Notes under the pieces: model-generated
What the model saw: only the letters and a program-made list of their open reading frames with translations
Told to the model about the DNA's origin: nothing
Databases searched by the model: none
Part shown: in pieces, positions 55,801 through 63,494 of the stretch
Layout: every line of letters starts with the position of its first letter
How positions within the stretch are numbered: position 1 is the first letter of the stretch
Program-made: the position numbers and the translations under genes
Assembly: GCF_018398875.1 (NCBI RefSeq)
Contig: NZ_JAGWDK010000002.1
Coordinates: 310,001 to 374,000, forward strand
Direction: 5' to 3'
DNA from: Bradyrhizobium sp. sGM-13
Lineage (GTDB): Bacteria > Pseudomonadota > Alphaproteobacteria > Rhizobiales > Xanthobacteraceae
Length of the DNA stretch: 64,000 nt

Positions 55801-55926
55801 GTGCTGATCCTGCTGTTCCTTCCTGCGCTTTACGCCACGTGGTTTCGGGTCAAGCCGACTGCAGATGAGATCCATGAGGATTCGACGGAGGAATCGGAAT
55901 TGCAAACAGCAATGGCTGCCGAGTAG
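52816..55926 (+). CDS. RND efflux pump inner-membrane transporter (HAE1/AcrB-like)
   Basis: This 1036-residue protein begins NLSAIAVRERAVTLFFIVLLAAAGAYAFVMLGRAEDP, typical of this branch, where residue spacing and length fit AcrB-type pumps. The TM4 proton-relay region GALILALGLLVDDAIIAIEVMVVKMEEG has the paired Asp. Two large periplasmic loops and a C-terminal repeat (GLIGLAGILMRNTLILTEQIKE, RPVILTALAAVLAFIPL) are intact. ATG 52816 or GTG 52813 may be the start, after AGGAG. It works with the adaptor; no outer-membrane channel gene is present in the operon. Confidence 0.95.
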   Translation: MNFNLSAIAVRERAVTLFFIVLLAAAGAYAFVMLGRAEDPSFTIKTLTVTTVWPGATSREMQDQVAEPLEKRLQELTWYDRVETTTRPGYAYMTVTLKDSTPPSSVQDEFYQARKKLGDEARKLPSGVLGPFVNDEYSDVSFALYALKAKGMPMRELARQAETIRQDLLHVPGVKKINILGERPEQIFIEFSYAKLATLGVSAQDIVAALQRQNTVTPAGSIDTKGPQVFIRVDGAYDSVQAIADTPIVAAGRTLKLSDIAEVRRGYEDPPTYLIRHQGEPSIMLAAVMQEGWDGLALGKALEERSAAIARTLPLGMTLAKVSDQAVNITSAVDEFMMKFAMALGVVLLVSLLSLGWRVGIVVAAAVPLTLAVVFLIMLETGRFFDRITLGALILALGLLVDDAIIAIEVMVVKMEEGMDRIKAAAYAWSHTAAPMLSGTLVTVAGFLPVGFARSTAGEYAGNIFWVVGFALIVSWIVAVIFTPYLGVKMLPAIKPVEGGHHAIYGTPNYRRLRSLITFAVRHKFVTSGIVAIAFALSVVGMGAVKQQFFPTSDRPEVLVEVRLPEGTSIGTTTATVEKLEQWLNHQSEAKIVTSYVGQGAPRFFFAMAPELPDPAFAKIVVLTPDAEAREALKHRLRQAVSQGLAPEANVRVTQLVFGPYTPFPVEFRVMGPDPAQLYAISEKAIDIMRGVPDVRQANRDWGNRTPVLRFIPDQDRLNLIGLSPAEVGRQLQFLLTGIPVTQVREDIRNVPIVARSAGGERLDPARLADFSLMSRDGRPIPLDQIGHSQIRLEEPIMKRRDRTPVVTIRSDINEATQPPEVSKEIKTALQPLIASLPAGYRIELGGSIEEATKANDALATVFPAMIAAMLIVIMLQVRSFSTMAMVMLTAPLGLVGVVPVLLAFNQPFGFNAILGLIGLAGILMRNTLILTEQIKENRAAGLDDYHAVIEATVQRTRPVILTALAAVLAFIPLTHSVFWGSMAYTLIGGTAVGTVLILLFLPALYATWFRVKPTADEIHEDSTEESELQTAMAAE

Positions 55927-56202
55927 GGCTCTGTTGGATCCATGAATCGTCCGGTCCGAACGGGATAAGATTCCGACCAGGCGCGTGTGCGGATTTCGCG
56001 TCGGTTACCATAGGACCTTATGGTCGTGCGGCGCGATCATGGAATTCGGACGTTGATTTACCCGAAGTTTCAAACGTCTTCGCGTCGCCCGAAGCGTCGT
56101 TGCAACTGCGATGTTACTTTGCATGGGGTTGTTTTCGATATTTTAGTTGGGTCGGATATGGTCGGGTGCGCGCCCTTGAACGCGAAGCAGGGGATCTATG
56201 GA
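55927..56202. other. Intergenic region without recognised gene
   Basis: Between the pump stop and the decayed permease remnant about 280 bases contain no credible gene or repeat that I could identify. Confidence 0.4.
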
Positions 56203-56590
56203 AGCCCTGCGAAGACGTCCAGCAATGCGATGGAGGAGGACGGCATGATCTGCTTGAGGAACGCGCCGAACCGGTCGGCTTCCGAACTGGGTATGTCCAG
56301 GAAATAGAACGCCGGCGTCCGCCCGGGAGCGAGGCGAGAAATTGGCGGCGCAGATTGCCGTCGATCTGGGTGATGGTGACGAGCACCGCCAGCCCAAGAC
56401 CGAGCCGCAGCACGACCGACGGCGTCAGCGCGCCGGGCCGATGGATGTTGGCGATCGCCAGCCGCAGCATGGTGATGCTGGACCGCGGCAGGCGCCGCGC
56501 CAGCGCCATCAGGCCGGCGGCGACGCCACGCAACAGCGCAACCGAAGCGACGACGAACACGGGTCTTGCCTCGCCGAAGACGCGGTATTC
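56203..56590 (-). pseudogene. Fragment of an FtsX-type ABC transporter permease (YbbP-like)
   Basis: On the minus strand, one frame gives GVAAGLMALARRLPRSSITMLRLAIANIHRPGALTPSVVLRLGLGLAVLVTITQIDGNLRRQFLASLPG. This reads like the conserved middle of large YbbP-type permeases. A frameshift follows, after which another frame continues as FYFLDIPSSEADRFGAFLKQIMPSSSIALLDVFAGLP and then a stop. Neither end has a start or a full-length neighbour, so this is a decayed remnant of a gene normally over 800 codons. Confidence 0.7.
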
Positions 56591-56600
56591 GGACTTCCCT

Positions 56601-59057
56601 TTACTGATGTGGCCGCCGAATCGTGGCGCCGTCCTTTCCTGCGATATAAGCCCCGGGGCCAACGGCCTCCTCGGCGGACAAGTCGATGGACTGCACCCTG
56701 CGGCTTGCAATGATCACGATGGCGCAGATCGCATAAGAGCACACCCCCAGCGCATAGGTCTTGGCGATGCCGAATTGGATCGACAACGCCACTCCCAGCA
56801 CCGACGCCAGCATCGACGTAATTCCGTTGGTGCTCCAGAAGAACGGCAGTAGTTCATGGTGGCGGCGCCACACACCAAGGCCGAGCGGGAACATCATCCC
56901 CATGCAGAATGCAGGAAGAGCCAGCAGCAGCACGGACACCAGAATACGCATGTCGGTTGACAGCGACCGCGCCCAGGTGGTGACCAGCGGCGTCAGCAGC
57001 GCTGCCAGCACGAGCGTGGTGAGCAGGGCGGCAATCCTGAAGAAGGTGACGCGTGATCGGGAGGAGGTATCCGCACCGACCGTGGCGCTGCCAATCCCGC
57101 TAAAGAGAAGAATTGTGAATAGCACGACGCTCAGCCCGTAGACGGGATGTCCGAGAAAGACCATGAGGCGCTGCATCTGCGATATCTCGATCAGCATGAA
57201 GCCCATCCCGATCGCGCTGAAATAGACCACGGGCGGCGCCAGCGTCGCCATTGGCATTCGCCTCGCAAGACGTTGGAAGGGCAGCACGATGTAATATCCG
57301 CAAGCGCAGAGCGCTGCGATGATGAGCAAGCCGGTGATGCCGATCGCTACATTATTGCTCATGATGTCCCAACTTTGCGTGCTCAGGAAATCGCTGAAGC
57401 GGGACGTATAGAAGAAGAACGGATTGTCATCCGTCGAAGCAGCGATGTTTTCCGGAAGCGAATCGAAGAAAGCCTGGTCCGCCTTGTCGGACAGCAAGGT
57501 TGAGGTGACGGCATCGAAGGTGATGTCCGGTCCCAACAATATCTTGAAGCCCTGCGCCTGAAGTCTCTCTCGCGCGCCTTGCCATTCTGCGTCGCTGAAC
57601 GCGTCAGGCCGGGTAATGACCGTCACGATGCCGCCGACGTTGACCGCGACGACGTGATGCCGCAGCTCCCCGGCCGACACTCCTTTGCGCTGCAGCGCGC
57701 TCGCGCCAATCGCGATCAGTCGGTATAATTCGCCACGGTGCTTCTCGGCATCGTACCAGCGTGATACCGACAACAGCCCGCCAGGCTTGAGCGCCCGGTA
57801 AAAATCATCCCACGCCTCCACGGTATAGAGACGATTTTCGGTGAGCGTCAGGCCACCGGCCGCCGTCGCCGCCCAGGTGTCGATGAGTGAAATCTGCACC
57901 AGGTCGTACCGCTCGGGCGAGTGGTTGATGTAGCTTCGCGCCTCGGCATTGACCAAGGATACGCCGGGCTGGCGATAGAGATGGCCGGAGAAATCGGCGA
58001 ATTTTTCGGTGAGCACTTCGAAGATCGCCGGGTTGATCTCAATTGCGCGAATCCGGCTGGCGCCGAAGAGCAGACCGGAAAGGATGTCACGGCCGCCGCC
58101 GACGCCAACGACAGCGACGTCGGCCGCCGGCTGCACGAGGTAGGCTGCATTGATGACATCATCTTTCAGGTAGCCGAGCTTTCCGATGTCGCCGTCATAC
58201 CTGGTGATGACCGTGCCTGCATCGGCATCGATGTCGAGGTAGTGTTGGTCGACCCGGGCATCAGGAGCGCGTACCAGACCCCAGCCAAACGGGACCTTCC
58301 CGGCCAATTCGCGCACCCTTACCCGCGAATAGGTATTCCAGCGTTCGAACAGCGTGCCGGTCTGCTCGGCACCCTTCGCCCAGAACACACCGAGATGGCT
58401 TCGACCGGTCAGGTCAAGGCCGGAGTGCACGGTGGCGGCGACGGCCAGTGTGAGCGCGACAGCCCCGCTCAAACGCACACTGCGGACATCTTCGCTGCGT
58501 CTCGCGACGATCCAGCCAACGCCGGCAGCAAGGGCTCCGATCCATAACGTGGCGCTTACGGGATCAATCACCAGCAGTATGAAGATCACCCCGAGACATC
58601 CAACTGCGGCGCCCAGGAGGTCGGCTGCATAGAGCCACCCGCCGCCAAATGGCAAACGCGTCAGCAACAGCGTGATGCAAATCCCGCCTTCCGTGAACGG
58701 AGCCACAAAGGCGATGATCGCCAGCGCCAGGGCGAGGGGCACATTTTCTGCGGATACAGCGAGCGGCACGCACAGGAAGACGATCATTGCGCCAACGCTG
58801 CTGAGCGCGAACCATGACGCATGGCGGGCGAATTCGATTCCGACCCGATCGGCGGCATAACGGGCGGGTTTGCCGTAGACCTTCATCGCTCCGCGCGTAA
58901 GCCCGAGCATGGCAAGTGAAATGGCAGCAAATGCGAAATGATAATGGAGCATAACGCTGAAGAATCGCGTTATCAGGATCTGGTAGGAAAGCGTCGCGAA
59001 CGCCAGCACAAAGATTGCCAGATAATAGCGACCGTGAATCTTGGATATGGCTTGCAA
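56601..59057 (-). CDS. Membrane-embedded spermidine synthase-like protein
   Basis: This 818-residue protein has an N-terminal membrane region of several helices (YYLAIFVLAFATLSYQILITRFFSVML). A central class I SAM-like domain with VAVVGVGGGRDILSGLLFGASRIRAIEINP (near residue 325) is followed by LVQISLIDTW and GGLLSVSRWYD. A second membrane region forms the C-terminus. This is the layout of polyamine-aminopropyltransferase-like membrane proteins of unknown activity. TTG at 59057 is the start, seven bases after GAGAGGG; the next ATG is about 35 codons later. No polyamine genes are adjacent. Confidence 0.82.
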   Translation of the reverse strand: MQAISKIHGRYYLAIFVLAFATLSYQILITRFFSVMLHYHFAFAAISLAMLGLTRGAMKVYGKPARYAADRVGIEFARHASWFALSSVGAMIVFLCVPLAVSAENVPLALALAIIAFVAPFTEGGICITLLLTRLPFGGGWLYAADLLGAAVGCLGVIFILLVIDPVSATLWIGALAAGVGWIVARRSEDVRSVRLSGAVALTLAVAATVHSGLDLTGRSHLGVFWAKGAEQTGTLFERWNTYSRVRVRELAGKVPFGWGLVRAPDARVDQHYLDIDADAGTVITRYDGDIGKLGYLKDDVINAAYLVQPAADVAVVGVGGGRDILSGLLFGASRIRAIEINPAIFEVLTEKFADFSGHLYRQPGVSLVNAEARSYINHSPERYDLVQISLIDTWAATAAGGLTLTENRLYTVEAWDDFYRALKPGGLLSVSRWYDAEKHRGELYRLIAIGASALQRKGVSAGELRHHVVAVNVGGIVTVITRPDAFSDAEWQGARERLQAQGFKILLGPDITFDAVTSTLLSDKADQAFFDSLPENIAASTDDNPFFFYTSRFSDFLSTQSWDIMSNNVAIGITGLLIIAALCACGYYIVLPFQRLARRMPMATLAPPVVYFSAIGMGFMLIEISQMQRLMVFLGHPVYGLSVVLFTILLFSGIGSATVGADTSSRSRVTFFRIAALLTTLVLAALLTPLVTTWARSLSTDMRILVSVLLLALPAFCMGMMFPLGLGVWRRHHELLPFFWSTNGITSMLASVLGVALSIQFGIAKTYALGVCSYAICAIVIIASRRVQSIDLSAEEAVGPGAYIAGKDGATIRRPHQ

Positions 59058-59149
59058 TGAGCTACCCTCTCAGTGGAGCCCTGATGGGGGCTCTATTGGG
59101 TGCGCTTTGACCAACTCGCGCTGCTTCGCTGCTTAAGTACTTGTAGCGA

Positions 59150-60310
59150 TCAACCAATCCAAATTCTACGAGCAAACAAGGCGGTGTTCATGAACAAGGA
59201 CGCGCCGAAGAGTCCTATCACTCCTGCCAAAAGCCACTTTGCTCGCAATCCTAAATCAGCCAACGTCACAAACAGGGGAAATGAAACGAGATTAAATCGA
59301 CTCATGGAGACGAAGCCTGCTGGCCCACCGCTGAGTGTTAGATATGGCAGAAGCAGGACAGCCATAGCGAACAGTGTCCAGCTTGAGCGCAGTCGAGACC
59401 AGCCCAAAACAATCAGGACAATGAACAATAATGTAAACCAGCTAGCTTGTCCCCAAGGATTCCAGTCATTGAGCATCATTCGCGTGAACGGCTCAAGCTT
59501 TAGTGCTGCAATTAACCTTGTCGCTAGCGTCGTTCCTTGATGGAAAGCCGCCTGCCCATCCACAAAAGCAAACGGAGTTCCGAAAGCGCTCCAGAGGTAG
59601 ATCATGAATAGCCAGATGCCCGACGTCGCAAGAAGGACGCATGGCAGGAGGGCAAGAAGGAACTTCGTCTGACCGCGATTGGCCCACATCTCCCAAAGAA
59701 GGACAGGCAATAGGACGACGCCCGTCGATCGAGTAGAGACTGCCAGGCCTGCAAGCAGTGCTGCCGATAAGTAGTACTTTCGTTTCAAAGCATGAAAAAA
59801 CGAGACGATCAGCAGCAGTGCCAAGGGCTCGGTATACCCGGCCGATAGCAAGACCGAAGCAGGAAAAAAGCTGAGCAGCGCCGTTGTAGCGAGAGCCAGT
59901 TGATCACCAAATTCCTCGCGGACCAGCTTGAAAAGGACGATGATCGCGAGGAATCCCGCGACGTTCGATACCAACAGCAATGCATCCGCAGGCGTGAGAC
60001 CGCTAATCGTCGCCAAGCCCCGTGCGAGCATCGGATACAGCGGGTAAAATACGATGTTCTGTTGAACAGTCAGATCGCCGTTATACTGATAGCCATTTGT
60101 GACGATCTTGAAATACCATTCCGAATCCCATTGCAGCAGTTGGTGGTACCAGATCGGTCCCGCAGACCAGACATCTGGCCCGGAGGGCAAATATTTTTGG
60201 GAGAATACCAGTCCGAGTGCGACCACCACCCGCGAACAAAAGAATATCAGGATGGCCAAACAATAGGGAAGCCAAGAGGGATCTTTCCAAGTGGGATAGC
60301 GCATCTCCAT
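59150..60310 (-). CDS. GT-C glycosyltransferase, PIG-V (mannosyltransferase)-like
   Basis: This 386-residue polytopic membrane protein has about nine hydrophobic segments. Its first loop contains LLQWDSEWYFKIVTNGYQYNG, like the WDS-x-Y motif of PIG-V family enzymes, and VFYPLYPMLARGLA follows. STRSTGVVLLPVLLWE sits in a later loop. Such enzymes use lipid-linked sugars. No linked glycan cluster is visible. It lies 92 bases upstream of the spermidine-synthase-like gene on the same strand. ATG 60310 or 60304. Confidence 0.78.
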   Translation of the reverse strand: MEMRYPTWKDPSWLPYCLAILIFFCSRVVVALGLVFSQKYLPSGPDVWSAGPIWYHQLLQWDSEWYFKIVTNGYQYNGDLTVQQNIVFYPLYPMLARGLATISGLTPADALLLVSNVAGFLAIIVLFKLVREEFGDQLALATTALLSFFPASVLLSAGYTEPLALLLIVSFFHALKRKYYLSAALLAGLAVSTRSTGVVLLPVLLWEMWANRGQTKFLLALLPCVLLATSGIWLFMIYLWSAFGTPFAFVDGQAAFHQGTTLATRLIAALKLEPFTRMMLNDWNPWGQASWFTLLFIVLIVLGWSRLRSSWTLFAMAVLLLPYLTLSGGPAGFVSMSRFNLVSFPLFVTLADLGLRAKWLLAGVIGLFGASLFMNTALFARRIWIG

Positions 60311-60764
60311 TCCATACTGTCGCTCGGTAAGAGCCCAAGATCAATTGCCCCAAGTGTACCGCCTTGACATTTTTGCGGGCATGACGCGGCAGACTAGGTG
60401 CCGACCCAGGTCCGCGCGTCGGCGGGGGCGGACAGCGGCGAAGACGCGCAGCAAGGAACAGGTTCAATCGTCAGGTCGAGCGGAGCGAGGCGCTCTAATT
60501 CATTGCGGCTTCACTTTGAGCGCAAGCAAGGCAATGGCTATTGCAGTGAGGCCGTGGCTAGGTTGCGACGCGCTCGCGCCGGAGCGGCCTCGACAGGCAA
60601 GTCGACGCGCGCGATGAGATAGCTGTCACATAAACGATATAAAGGACGCTGTCGCTTGTACCACTGCCGGCAACGATCTAGGCATGTCGACGAAAAGTCG
60701 CCTTCTATCGATCGGACGGGCCGGACGAGCATTGGTACGGGTATTGGCCGATTAAAGCAGCGCT
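60311..60764. other. Intergenic region without recognised gene
   Basis: This 454-base stretch separates the glycosyltransferase from the STN-domain gene, which diverge from it. It must contain both promoters. I found no ORF with family resemblance, no strong dyad and no tRNA. Confidence 0.45.
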
Positions 60765-61610
60765 ATGCAGACAATTGCATCATATGTCGTCAAGGCAAGA
60801 GAAGCCCGTTCAGTTTCTTGCCCGGGTGATGGTCGCGTCGCAGTGTTTCGACGTCTGGGACGGCGTTTGGCGCGATATGGAAGCGCGATCGGATCGGGCA
60901 ATGATCGGAGAAATCGAAAATTCCTTGTGGTGGCATACGCGGCATTGCTGACGGCTGGCATCTACGCCGCCGAGGCAGAGGATCGCCAGGTCGCCAAAGC
61001 GGGTGAACGGATCGCATTCAGTATCCCGCGCCAACCGCTCGCCGGCGCTTTGCAGGCCTACGGGCAGGCGACCGGCATTCAAGTGCTCTACGAGAGCAAC
61101 TCTGCCGTTGGCCGGACGTCGGGCGCCGTCGAAGGAACGTTCACCGCGGATGCCGCACTCAACCTGCTCCTGGCAGAAACCGATCTGAAGGTTCGCTACA
61201 TCCGTCCCGACGCGATTACACTCGCCCTTCCATCTGCGGAGGGTGTCAGCTATACGCCGCCGGCAATCCCGCTGGGATCGTCAAGCCTGTCCTTGGGAAC
61301 GTTGCGGGTACGCGGGACGAACGACGACGCCGCCGGGCTGCAGGACTTCAGCCAAAGGCTGCAGATGGATATTCAGAACGCCCTTCGAAAAAATCCACGG
61401 ACACGGGACGGCAGCTACCGTGCAGTGCTTGATCTCTGGATCGATTCCGCAAGGACGATCGAGCGAACGGAACTATTTCGGTCGACAGGCGATCGTGACC
61501 GCGACGCGGCGGTTGCAGCGGCGCTGCGCGGGGTGACGGTCAGCCGGGCGACGCCGGCGAACACGCCGCAGCCGGTCCGCGTTGTTATCGTCGTAAGATC
61601 GCTGCAATGA
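60765..61610 (+). CDS. STN-domain protein with TonB C-terminal-like region
   Basis: This 281-residue protein has a long basic N-terminus of about 50 residues before a hydrophobic signal-like segment (FLVVAYAALLTAGIYAAEAE). An STN domain follows (ISIPRQPLAGALQAYGQATGIQVLYES-like, near residues 87-140: FSIPRQPLAGALQAYGQA, GTFTADAALNLLLAETDL). The C-terminal ~90 residues (DIQNALRKNPRTRDGSYRAVLDLWID) resemble a TonB C-terminal domain. STN domains usually form the N-terminal signalling part of TonB-dependent receptors; a separate periplasmic version is unusual. Its stop overlaps the next ATG. Confidence 0.75.
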   Translation: MQTIASYVVKAREARSVSCPGDGRVAVFRRLGRRLARYGSAIGSGNDRRNRKFLVVAYAALLTAGIYAAEAEDRQVAKAGERIAFSIPRQPLAGALQAYGQATGIQVLYESNSAVGRTSGAVEGTFTADAALNLLLAETDLKVRYIRPDAITLALPSAEGVSYTPPAIPLGSSSLSLGTLRVRGTNDDAAGLQDFSQRLQMDIQNALRKNPRTRDGSYRAVLDLWIDSARTIERTELFRSTGDRDRDAAVAAALRGVTVSRATPANTPQPVRVVIVVRSLQ

Positions 61611-62341
61611 ACTTCGACGAGATTCAGAGACGAAATCAGAAGGGCGCGGCATCGTTGCTGCCGAGCACATCGCCGCCCTATGAGGACGAGCCCGGAACGT
61701 GGTCGTCGCGAGAAATCTTGCGGCTTTTCACCGTGCCTGCCTTGGCAACCCTGCTGTTCGTCGGTGGCGTATACTGGATCAGGCTGCAAACGCCGTCAGG
61801 CTCGATGGGCCAGCAGCAGGCCTCCGTCGTGCAGGTTCATCTGCTTCCGCGCCCTGATGCTGCGCCGATCGTCACGGCTTCGACGTCGCATTCGAGCGCA
61901 CAAGACGTCACTGGCCGTACCGACACATCCTCGAAGGAGCCGAGCCCATCGACCTCCGATGAGACGGTTCCTGTTCCGAGAGCTTTTTCGCCTGCAGAGG
62001 CGCCACCATCGAACGTTCTGTCGGCGCCATCGGCGGTAAGCGGGCCCGCAGACAGCGCCGCCGTGAAATTCCAGCAGGCGCTGCTGCGGCATGTCGCGCA
62101 ATATCAGCGTTACCCGGCCGCAGCCAGTGCGCGGCGTCTGCAGGGAAACGTCGATACGCAGTTCTCGATGAGCCGCGAGGGCAAGGTTCTCGGCGTCTGG
62201 GTCAGAACGAGCTCAGGTCAGACCTTGCTCGACAAGGAGGCGATGGAGACGATTCGGCGGGCGCAGCCGTTGCCGCCGATACCTCCCGAATTGCCCGACC
62301 GTCTGAACATTCACGTGCAGCTGGTGTTCGATCCGCCCTGA
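61607..62341 (+). CDS. TonB-like energy transducer
   Basis: This 244-residue protein has a short cytoplasmic N-terminus and one membrane segment (LFTVPALATLLFVGGVYWI, residues ~40-58). A long Pro/Ser/Thr-rich periplasmic linker precedes a TonB C-terminal domain (LLRHVAQYQRYPAAASARRLQGNVDTQFSMSREGKVLGVWVRTSSGQTLLDKEAMETIRRAQPLPPIP), with YP-x-A and GKV motifs. It would couple inner-membrane energy to an outer-membrane receptor. ExbB/ExbD are not in view. It overlaps the STN gene by four bases. Confidence 0.85.
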   Translation: MNFDEIQRRNQKGAASLLPSTSPPYEDEPGTWSSREILRLFTVPALATLLFVGGVYWIRLQTPSGSMGQQQASVVQVHLLPRPDAAPIVTASTSHSSAQDVTGRTDTSSKEPSPSTSDETVPVPRAFSPAEAPPSNVLSAPSAVSGPADSAAVKFQQALLRHVAQYQRYPAAASARRLQGNVDTQFSMSREGKVLGVWVRTSSGQTLLDKEAMETIRRAQPLPPIPPELPDRLNIHVQLVFDPP

Positions 62342-62528
62342 CCAACTCCTGGTAGGGGAGTTGAACAGGTCTGTTGGCGAGATCACCGTTGATTGCGAAC
62401 TGGCGCGCCTGATGCTCTCTCGTAGGTGTTATTCCTCCCGTCATAAATGTGTAGTTCAGCGCCGCTACGACCTGCTGATCGTCGGGGGGCGAGCGGAACG
62501 ATGGTAACGCGTTTGGGGCCTGGGCAAC

Positions 62529-63071
62529 GTGGCTGACAGCAATCGAATTCGGCTGCGCGGACAGTTGGTCGAAAATTACGACGGGCTGATCAGGAAGCTG
62601 ACACGTCGCCTGGGATCGTCGGATTTTGCCCACGACGCCCTGCACGAGACATTCTTGCGGCTGGATCGCGTGACCGACGCGGTGCCGGTTCGCAGCCCGA
62701 CCGACTACATATTCCGCACCGCCATCAATATCGCGAAGGACCGGCAAAAAGCCCAGAACTATCGCGTGAGTTCGTTGGAGATCGATGCGCTATTGGATGT
62801 TTGCGACGACGAACCCGATCCGGCGAGAATAGTCGAGGCGCGATCGGAGATTGAGGCCTTCAAGCGGGCACTGGCCGAATTGCCGCCGCGGCCGCGCGAA
62901 GTGCTCCGCAGCATCTCCATCGAAGGCCAGTCGGCGCGCGAGGTTGCGGCGCGACTCCAGGTGAGTATCCGCACCGTCGAGAGCGATCTGAAGCTGGCCC
63001 TTGGCCATTGCGCCGACAGCCTTGACCACACCTTGCAGCGTCGCCTTGGCGGCCCGCGCCCCCGATCATGA
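62529..63071 (+). CDS. ECF sigma factor, FecI type
   Basis: This 180-residue sigma-70 family protein has region 2 (DGLIRKLTRRLGSSDFAHDALHETFLRLDR, then YIFRTAINIAKD) and region 4 (LAELPPRPREVLRSISIEGQSAREVAARLQVSIRTVESDLKLAL). The order resembles FecI. It starts with GTG at 62529, 187 bases after tonB. The FecR-type gene follows after 423 bases. Together they are expected to respond to a TonB-dependent receptor located beyond the window. Confidence 0.9.
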   Translation: MADSNRIRLRGQLVENYDGLIRKLTRRLGSSDFAHDALHETFLRLDRVTDAVPVRSPTDYIFRTAINIAKDRQKAQNYRVSSLEIDALLDVCDDEPDPARIVEARSEIEAFKRALAELPPRPREVLRSISIEGQSAREVAARLQVSIRTVESDLKLALGHCADSLDHTLQRRLGGPRPRS

Positions 63072-63494
63072 CCGACCGGCGCTGAAACGCCGCGATCGAT
63101 GCACGTCCCGGACGAGCCGGGGCGGCATTGGACAACAAGCGGCGAGTAAATTTGAGTGACGCGTTGTTTCGTTGCGGTTTTTCTTCGGGATAGCCGCTGC
63201 CCAGTCGTCTATCGAGTAGATGCCATGTAACGGCACCGCCGCGGCAAGCTGGATGGGAGGTTCCGAAGGAATGACGCGGGCCGTTGAAGCGAGGTCTGTT
63301 GCCGCCAGCGCAGGGGCGTGGATCGTCGCTTCCTGTTCAGCGAGCGTATCGTGAAGCAACCGATTGTGCGATCGTCGAAGCGCGCATCAAGGTGCTCGAA
63401 ATTGACAGGAATTGGCTATATATCGAGGTCGGACGGCATTGGCCCCATCAATTAAGCACATTGGCTCGCGAGCGCGGCAGATGGACGATAAATC
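63072..63494. other. Spacer between the FecI-type and FecR-type genes
   Basis: The 423-base gap is unusually long for a fecI-fecR pair. A hairpin CGGCG-CTGAAA-CGCCG (63077-63092) lies just after the sigma-factor stop, with no uridine run. No convincing ORF is present; ORFs here lack family resemblance. Confidence 0.45.

Noticed and set aside
62202-62747. 181-residue minus-strand ORF with NYTF, resembling an outer-membrane barrel end
   Set aside because: Most of it is the antisense shadow of the tonB and sigma-factor genes; the short similarity is not enough to claim a pseudogene.
63077-63092. Hairpin after the sigma factor gene as a transcription terminator
   Set aside because: Five-base stem without following T-run; not enough evidence.
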